Source: Coptodactyla brooksi
Lineage: Eukaryota > Arthropoda > Insecta > Coleoptera > Scarabaeidae
Assembly: GCA_033557675.1 (NCBI GenBank)
Contig: JAWQRM010000359.1
Location: forward strand, 1 to 23,710
Direction of reading: 5' to 3'
DNA: 23,710 bases
Position numbers and translations under genes: made by a program. Positions 18,196 through 23,710 of the stretch are shown here, one piece after another; position 1 is the stretch's first letter, and every line of letters begins with the position of its first letter. The notes beneath the pieces are model-generated. The model did not search any database. It saw only the letters and a program-made list of their open reading frames with translations, and was not told the DNA's origin.

Positions 18196-19018
18196 TATCA
18201 GGTTGTTGCAAGAGTAATTTTATTTTATTTTTTTTTTGTTCAATAACCTTTTGCCATCTTTCTATCAACTTCACAATTGCATGCTGTTAGAATAAAATTT
18301 TATCATTCAAGGAGTTTTGCAAAGTTCGAAATAAATGATAATCTAATGGGGCTAGGTCATGGCTGTGTGGTGGATGTGACATCACTTCCCAACTACGCTC
18401 CAATAATTTTTTATGAGTCACATTTCAATTGTTTCCAAGGAATCGTTTGGTTCTTTGGAAACAATTATAATTCTACCAAACTGACATGACCTTTCGATGA
18501 AATTCAGCTTCCAATGTGCGTCGTGGTGGTTCATCAAATTGTTTCACAATCTTTTCAGATTGATGTTATTCGTTTCAAAAATGGATTATCTTCATTATGC
18601 TTAAGGTGTAAATTACAGATGTATTGCATTAAATAAATCTCTTTCAATTCATGCAGAACCCAGACACTGAGCTTTTTAAAGAATCCAAACTTCTGAAAAC
18701 GTCTGTTAATGATTTAAAGATTAATTTTTAGCTTCTGCTTAAAAAATCTCCAAAACCAAATTTGGCAAACGAATTCTGACAAATACGTTCTGTTCAGACA
18801 TGAACACCATAAACTTTATATATCCTGTGAATGGCTTCGACAGCTTTCTTGCCTTTACAAAAATAAAAATGCAAAATACAATGAATATGCTACTAGAAAA
18901 TGCCAAAAGAAATAAATCATTTCATGGATAGGAGTAATTCAAAAACCTCATTAAAATATGACTATAAAAATTTCCGTATGCCAACATAGTTTTATCATAC
19001 TATTTGGTTGCCCCAAAT
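18196..19018 (-). mobile_element. Degenerate mariner element with transposase remnant
   Basis: On the minus strand, from 18858 to about 18210, broken frames follow a mariner transposase from its N-terminal helix-turn-helix to the catalytic end. They read GKARKAVEAIHRIYKVYG, FAKFGFGDF, KKLSVWVLHELKEIYLMQ, HNEDNPFLKRITS, EPPRRTLEAEF and WEVMSHPPHSHDLAPLDYHL (D34D motif, usually HPPYSPDLAPxDYHLF). The second D segment (TGDEKW) is degraded. The left boundary aggttgttgcaagagtaatt at 18203-18222 resembles a mariner terminal repeat (ggttggtgcaaaagtaatt). The right boundary near 19018 (ggttgccccaaat) is less certain. Many stops and frameshifts make it inactive. Confidence 0.82.
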
Positions 19019-19344
19019 TCCTCAGTAATAAAAATGCAAGATAATTTTTGAATTATAAATACTTTTTTATCGTTATCATGGTTACACAAATGATAATACA
19101 GTACAATCAGTAAAAGAGTCAAAGTGAGTCATTTTCTATCTGCTTCCAAGACATTGCAATAACTTTATTAGATTAAGATTAACAAGCAGTTTGTTTCTGA
19201 CATCATCTTACTTATTTATATACTGTTTTTATTGGGATTTAGTGTAAGAACTTATATTTTATGTTTACAATGTATACACAAAACATTTCTGATTGTTTAT
19301 TTCAACTTGAAATTCAATCTAGCAAAATATGTAATCCGTTAGGC

Positions 19345-19392
19345 ACAAAATTTTGCAACCTGTAAGCAACGTTGCAAATTTGGCAACCTGTA
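19345..19392 (+). repeat. Short direct repeat gcaacctgtaag
   Basis: gcaacctgtaagca (19356) and gcaacctgtaagta (19382) are 12-base direct repeats about 26 bp apart, next to further gttgcaa motifs. This may be a microduplication; no function is implied. Confidence 0.5.
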
Positions 19393-19419
19393 AGTAGTTT
19401 CAAATTGGCATATATTGAA

Positions 19420-19500
19420 TATCTAAGTAATATTAATAAAGAATAATTTTTTTCCTGAAACTGTTCTTTCCATTTCAGTTTAACATCCAAGTACATCCCC
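19420..19500 (-). pseudogene. Possible LINE RT scrap (LGMYLDVKLKWK)
   Basis: The minus strand reads LGMYLDVKLKWKEQFQEK. This resembles the YLGxxLDxxLxWxxHIxxK block that follows the palm of Jockey-like reverse transcriptases. It is short and isolated, and no FADD or GxPQG block is in the expected place upstream. It may be a scrap of a LINE or chance. Confidence 0.35.
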
Positions 19501-20111
19501 AGATTATTTGCTGTGTTGGAATATTATGTTACCATTGATGAATGTTTGTAAAATTGATACATATTGGTTCGGTTTCATTATGTGCCCACATGTTTTGTCC
19601 ACAGGTATAAAGTTGTATTTTTAATTCGACAATCTATTAAATAAATGAACTCCCCATACCGCTTACTCTTCGTTTCACCACTGATAGCTTTTCTTGTTAA
19701 ATTACCAAGGAATAAATTTCTCATTTAAAAGGCAACATGTTTAATTACAAAATTAATAGATTTTTAAATAATATTTTATCTTTAAAATAAAAAGCACAAT
19801 AACTTATGATGGGGGTCACCTTTAATACCAATTCGTAGCAATGAACCTTAATCCTGAATGAACTGTAGTTGAATCCTTTATTAATTCCAATGCTGCCCAA
19901 CAAAACCCAACCTTTACGATTTTGAGCTTAACATTTTTCAAAGAAACATTAGAAGCTCCAGCATTTCATAACATTACCAACAATTGGATCAGGATCAAAT
20001 TTTCATGACTGATTTAATTCGCTAATGACGAACAGTTAGTTGCTATTCCTGTCATCAATGATTGTTGCTTGTTAATTTAACAGTACATTTCGAAAATGTG
20101 TCCTTATCAAG
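19501..20111. other. Non-coding, AT-rich; nothing recognised
   Basis: No gene, repeat or transposon domain is recognised here. Translations of the minus strand show a patchy readable stretch near 19850-19960 (NVSLKNVKLKIVKVGF), which might belong with the reading frame at 20112-20339, but stops intervene. Confidence 0.3.
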
Positions 20112-20339
20112 TTAATGCTCATTAAGTTTTAAACAATGGAGGAATACTTGACCGAATTTTGGTAAATTATCAAAAATAATAGTGTATATTGTTTCGGCTG
20201 CAGCATTTTCAATCAAATCTTCTACAATGTTACAATAATTGTAAAGGTCACAATTTTCTTTTAATAGAAGAGAAAATTTAACTGGAAAGCTTTCAGATGT
20301 AGGTACCCCATCAAAATCGAATAAACTAAATACTGGAAT
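20112..20339 (-). other. Unassigned 75-codon reading frame, exon- or relic-like
   Basis: On the minus strand an open stretch with no ATG runs from 20339 to the stop TAA at 20114-20112. It reads IPVFSLFDFDGVPTSESF, LLLKENCDLYNYCNIVEDL, then IENAAAETIYTIIFDNLPKF and VFLHCLKLNEH. The composition looks like real protein, with alternating hydrophobic and acidic residues and mixed codons, not an AT-rich shadow. A possible splice acceptor (aattccag) sits at its left protein end. A second readable bit, CVDDIILVTSVEILGE, lies just upstream at 20470-20410. I do not recognise the family. It could be an exon of an unseen gene, a processed relic or transposon debris. Confidence 0.35.
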
Positions 20340-20611
20340 TTATTTAAAAATTATTATATTGATGAGTTTACTTGATAATATTAAAAAACTCTTTCAATAA
20401 AGTTCAAAGTAATCTCCCCGAGTATTTCAACAGATGTTACCAATATGATGTCATCTACACATTTTTCATAAGCCAGATAGACATGTCGGTTACTGCTTAT
20501 GTACTTTAGATAAGTAATTCTTAGAAGTACAATGCAGAGAACCGATTAAAATGCAAACAAATGATTAAGTAATAAAAGTAGAAATAAAATTTACAGTTAT
20601 AACTTTGTTGG

Positions 20612-20874
20612 TGACGTCAAAGCTTTCACACCAATGAAGGTCATCCAAATTCAAGGTCATTATTTAGTTTGTTTGTTGAATACTTAAAGAGCTTTAATTG
20701 TTATAGATTGGGGGAATGTGTGCAATTGAAAATGTAGGCAAATATTAAACATAATCACGAAAACTAATTAATTCACTATACAGGTTACGGCAGAATTGAT
20801 TAAATGTTTTGAATTGGTTGTAATTTATTTTAAAACACATATTTAAAGTCGAAGGTTAACGAGAATTGACCTTG
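20612..20874. promoter_or_regulatory. Cluster of a CRE and three nuclear-receptor half-sites
   Basis: TGACGTCA at 20612-20619 is a perfect cAMP-response element. AGGTCA occurs at 20638-20643. TCAAGGTCA at 20651-20659 fits the FTZ-F1/ERR monomer consensus YCAAGGYCR. TGACCTTG at 20867-20874 is a reverse extended half-site (CAAGGTCA). The sites lie about 2 kb upstream of the prosaposin exon. Motifs this short arise by chance, but three extended half-sites plus a CRE in 260 bp is notable. Confidence 0.4.
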
Positions 20875-21281
20875 CACCATTGAAAAGGAAGTATTCACGG
20901 CAAATTCCAGTGAAAATGCTTAGGTAAACAACATACTCTTAGGCGATGAAGGGGGAATTGTTTACAGAACTGAGTGGTCCATTTGTAAACGTGCTGATAA
21001 CAAAAAAAAAAACATTTTCCGATCAATTTTGCAAATTACCCTTCTTAGAAAATGAATTGTCTAGTCCAGTAGTCGCCAACCTGCGATTCAGAATTTCAAA
21101 AAGCGATATTCACGAACTTAATCCAAGAACTTAAGAATAAGGCGTGTTTTGCAAGGAGTTAAAAGAAGAAAATAAACAAAATAATGGTTATGAATTAAAC
21201 AATTTAAGCAATTATGCCATATTCGCTTATCAAATGTCTTGACATGGAGATTGCGCAGGTCACGTTTTGCCCAGAAAGATA

Positions 21282-21555
21282 AACTAGTAAATGTATATCG
21301 CACATGACTTTCTCTTACCTTACCCCTGGTTTATATATAAAAAAAAATGTACAAAATTGTTCGTTATTTTAATATTTCTACTAAAAACCTCAAGTCTTTT
21401 AAAGACTTAAAAAATATCATAATATACAGGATATTCCATTTAAAAATCTGAAGTTGGACCCTGCATATTTGAAAACTATTTCAAATTGTGAAGGGTTCGA
21501 TGTCATGCAACCTTTATTTGAAAAACTTTTGTCTAAAGAGAGCAATATCCGAAAT
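21282..21555 (+). mobile_element. Family A MITE, left half only
   Basis: TA (21280-21281) precedes aactag, then atgactttctcttacctt, the same end as the complete element at 4529. The inner blocks match too: cctcaagtcttttaaagact, ttccatttaaaaatctgaag and tttcaaattgtgaagggttc. The copy stops before the second arm. It is a truncated copy and shows no coding capacity. Confidence 0.75.
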
Positions 21556-22420
21556 TAAGAACGAAATACCCTCTTGCCCCATAGGATCGTATTGTTATTA
21601 ATTATACTTATAACTCGAAAACTGTTGATTTTAAGTATTTACTATCCTTATAGTTTTTTACTAACAATTTTATGTAGATTAAAAAATATATTTTGTTGCA
21701 AAAAGTTGTAAAAAATGAAAAAAATTTAGGTTAAGTACCTCAACCATATGTGCAAGTTTTACGAAATACTTATTGTGACCAAATTATATAATAATTAACT
21801 TGTATGTAGAGTATTGTTTTATTCAGTCTAATATGACAGGAAATACTAGAGAATACCGCTTAATTTCAAGAGAATTTTAATATTATTACCTTTATGGACA
21901 GCTGCGTTTTCGGAAATGACATAATAATACAGTTTTACTATTATTAGAAAGAACTATTATTAGTTAAATCAATTATATACTGTGACATATTGTTTATTCT
22001 ATCACTCAATAGATGACGCTTACTATTTATATTTACTGCGAAGATGCCACAATTTAAATATTTTTAATATCAATTGCGGTTTGTAATAGATTCGATTTGA
22101 AATATGTATGTTTTGTTGCTTTGATAAATAAATTTAGCACTTACAAAACGTAGGAAATTGGGAATGACGAAATAGTAAATAATTTTAAAGCATTAAAAGA
22201 AAATCAATTCTAATGCTCTTTTATTACTAAATTCTGATAAGGCAATGTTAATGCAATTCCAAGGTTAATAATTTGCATAGTAAAAAAAAGCGTTCGTAAA
22301 ATCCACACAATTATCGAACGATAAATTTTCTTAGGTAGACGTACGTATCCTGTGTTTATAAATAAGACTAATCGAATTGACTTTTGCGTGGGTAAATTTG
22401 AAACGCAGTAAACCAAAGCT
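21556..22420. other. Non-coding, AT-rich; nothing recognised
   Basis: No gene, RNA gene or repeat shared with the rest of the window is recognised. Short reading frames on both strands look like chance. Confidence 0.4.
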
Positions 22421-22728
22421 TAAAATATCTTATTCCGCGCTTCTCGTGAAGCAGATTAGTAACCGCAATTAGTAATAATAAGTAGAGCAAACTAAACAAA
22501 TAAGCAATAAAGAAAATAATCGTTGTTTTGGTAGCATACGCATTCGATAAACTCTTTCGCGCAGGCTCATGTCAAGCTTGTCATTACCAAGAACCACAGC
22601 AGAATTGTTTTCAATCGGTGTCGGAAGCATAAGCATTTTGCTTTTGGATATCTAACAGTGACGATCCGTTTGGAAGCGAAATTGGTTGTTCTTCTGTAAA
22701 ACGTACTTCAAGGATTTCATTCGTAACG
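22421..22728 (+). promoter_or_regulatory. Probable 5' flank and 5' UTR of the prosaposin gene
   Basis: The 300 bp before the ATG at 22729 are less AT-rich and free of repeats. They contain catgtcaagcttgtcatt, tcggtgtcggaagc and gatatctaacagtgac. I see no TATA box at a sensible place and no certain initiator, so the start of transcription cannot be set from sequence. Confidence 0.35.
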
Positions 22729-22768
22729 ATGAAATACCTAATCATTCTCGCTCTTGTGTTTTACACGG
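22729..22768 (+). CDS. Prosaposin-like protein, exon 1 (signal peptide)
   Basis: Prosaposin is a secreted or lysosomal precursor cut into saposins, small proteins that help lysosomal enzymes degrade sphingolipids. The ATG at 22729 (context taacgATGa) opens MKYLIILALVFYT. With the next exon this gives MKYLIILALVFYTAYA, a short, strongly hydrophobic signal peptide with a probable cleavage after YA. The exon ends at acg g|gtaagt (phase 1) at 22768. No in-frame upstream ATG is evident. The assignment depends on exon 2, which carries the diagnostic saposin sequence. Confidence 0.78.
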
Positions 22769-22952
22769 GTAAGTTTAATCGTATATGCGCATGATTAAGA
22801 CTTCTTTGTTTGTGGCTTGCTTATCAAGCAATTCCTTAGATTTATTATATGCTCAAATTGCTAAGAATTTACTGGCCTGCATTAGTCAATTAAACATGTT
22901 ACTGTCTCCCTTCGTTTCTGCAATTTACCAATTTAACACTTACTTTTTGCAG

Positions 22953-23028
22953 CGTACGCTACACCACCGCGTTTATTGGGTGCGAAGCAGTGTACGTGGG
23001 GCCCGTCGTATTGGTGTTCTAATATAAC
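22953..23028 (+). CDS. Prosaposin-like protein, exon 2 (start of saposin A-type domain)
   Basis: After a 184-bp intron with acceptor ctttttgcag, the split codon G|CG gives Ala. The exon reads AYATPPRLLGAKQCTWGPSY and WCSNIT. The pattern CTWGPSYWCSNIT is the opening of a saposin A-type (SapA) domain, CxxGPxYWCxNxxxAxxC, which caps prosaposins at either end. Both cysteines of this half are present. The exon ends at c|gtaagg (phase 2) and the gene continues past the right edge. Its Drosophila counterpart would be Sap-r. Family confident; number of saposin units unknown. Confidence 0.82.
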
Positions 23029-23309
23029 GTAAGGAACAATGATTATGTACTTTTCTAGTGACTCGTATATGCCTATGAATCATGGTTTTTATGACTTACA
23101 GTTAAAGCGTAAACCTTTGGTTTTAATTTAATTTAATTTTATCTGTAAAAACGTATTTTGACAATTTACGAAATATTGTGGGTATCTAATCAAGTATTCA
23201 TAGTTCGAAGGTCATGTCAGGGTTAATAAAATATAGATTGCGAGTTGATGGTAAATATACATTTTATTTCATGATCGGACATAATTAGCTGCTGTTTTCT
23301 TTTACCCTA

Positions 23310-23710
23310 TTAGAAATATGTTTATACTGAGTGATTCAAGAAAAAATTTGGGTGCTAGAAATACGGTTTTAACTGAAACTTCTATTTATTTTAACAATTT
23401 TGATAATATTACTGTTTTCTTTTGGTGATTAATAATATTTTTACTGGCTGTTTTATTATATTAATATGTATTTTATGATAATTTTATTTGTATTTTATTT
23501 TATTATATATTTTATATAATATATTTTTTAAAATTATTATATTAGAAATATAATATACTAAGTGATTCAAGAAAAAATTTGGGCGCTAGAAATACGGTTT
23601 TAACTGAAACTTCTATTTATTTTAACAATTTTGATAATATTACTGTTTTCTTTTGGTGATTAATAATATTTTTACTGGCTGTTTTATTATATTAATATGT
23701 ATTTTATGAT
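23310..23710 (+). repeat. 231-bp tandem repeat, at least 1.7 copies, running off the edge
   Basis: The unit beginning ttagaaatat...gtgattcaag (23331) recurs at 23562 with only a few differences over 170 bp (for example tgggtgctag against tgggcgctag). Recurring phrases are aaatacggttttaact and tggtgattaataatattttt. The near-identity says the duplication is recent or maintained by conversion. It lies in the prosaposin intron, is very AT-rich and has no coding potential. More copies may follow beyond the window. Confidence 0.85.

Noticed and set aside
22785..23027. An 80-codon + strand frame over the first prosaposin intron
   Set aside because: It crosses the intron and reads exon 2 in the wrong frame; the saposin frame is supported by splice sites, signal peptide and domain motif.

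Overview
The window is AT-rich, transposon-laden animal DNA with short GT-AG introns. Gene content (a UDP-glycosyltransferase, a beta-spectrin with a C-terminal PH domain, a prosaposin) and repeat types (mariner, piggyBac, Penelope-like, Jockey-like LINEs, many small inverted-repeat elements) point to an insect, probably a beetle. The beetle assignment is an impression, not something the sequence proves. There are no bacterial features such as operons, Shine-Dalgarno sites or CRISPR.

Three host genes are present, all on the + strand and all incomplete. (1) Positions 68-411 hold two well-spliced middle exons of a UDP-glycosyltransferase; its other exons are not visible. (2) Positions 11515-17652 hold the last five exons of a beta-spectrin, most like beta-heavy spectrin (karst): four spectrin repeats plus a partial fifth, a charged helix, a basic linker, a PH domain, a Ser/Pro-rich linker and a basic C-terminus. 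Its 3' UTR has polyadenylation signals at 17938 and 18100. (3) Positions 22729-23028 hold the first two coding exons of a prosaposin-like secreted lysosomal protein: a signal peptide and the start of a saposin A-type domain. The spectrin exon at 11515 is internal and no earlier spectrin exon is seen in the window. The glycosyltransferase exons therefore appear to sit inside, or next to, a spectrin intron of at least 11 kb.

Most of the rest is transposon debris. 429-2532 holds foldback and inverted-repeat MITEs. 4112-4345 is a tandem duplication carrying an octamer motif. 4529-5011 is a complete TA-flanked foldback MITE with relatives at 10088-10687 and 21282-21555. 6325-7213 is a Penelope-like relic with a GIY-YIG domain, inverted terminal repeats and a 60-bp palindrome containing heat-shock elements. 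7330-9572 is a decayed piggyBac transposase with a 737-bp foldback element inserted in it. The 2.8-kb spectrin intron 13349-16172 holds two LINE families in opposite orientations. 18196-19018 is a mariner relic just past the spectrin 3' end. 20112-20339 is an unassigned short reading frame. 20612-20874 has a cluster of CRE and nuclear-receptor half-sites. A recent 231-bp tandem repeat runs off the right edge.

The three host genes have no evident shared pathway; they are neighbours only.
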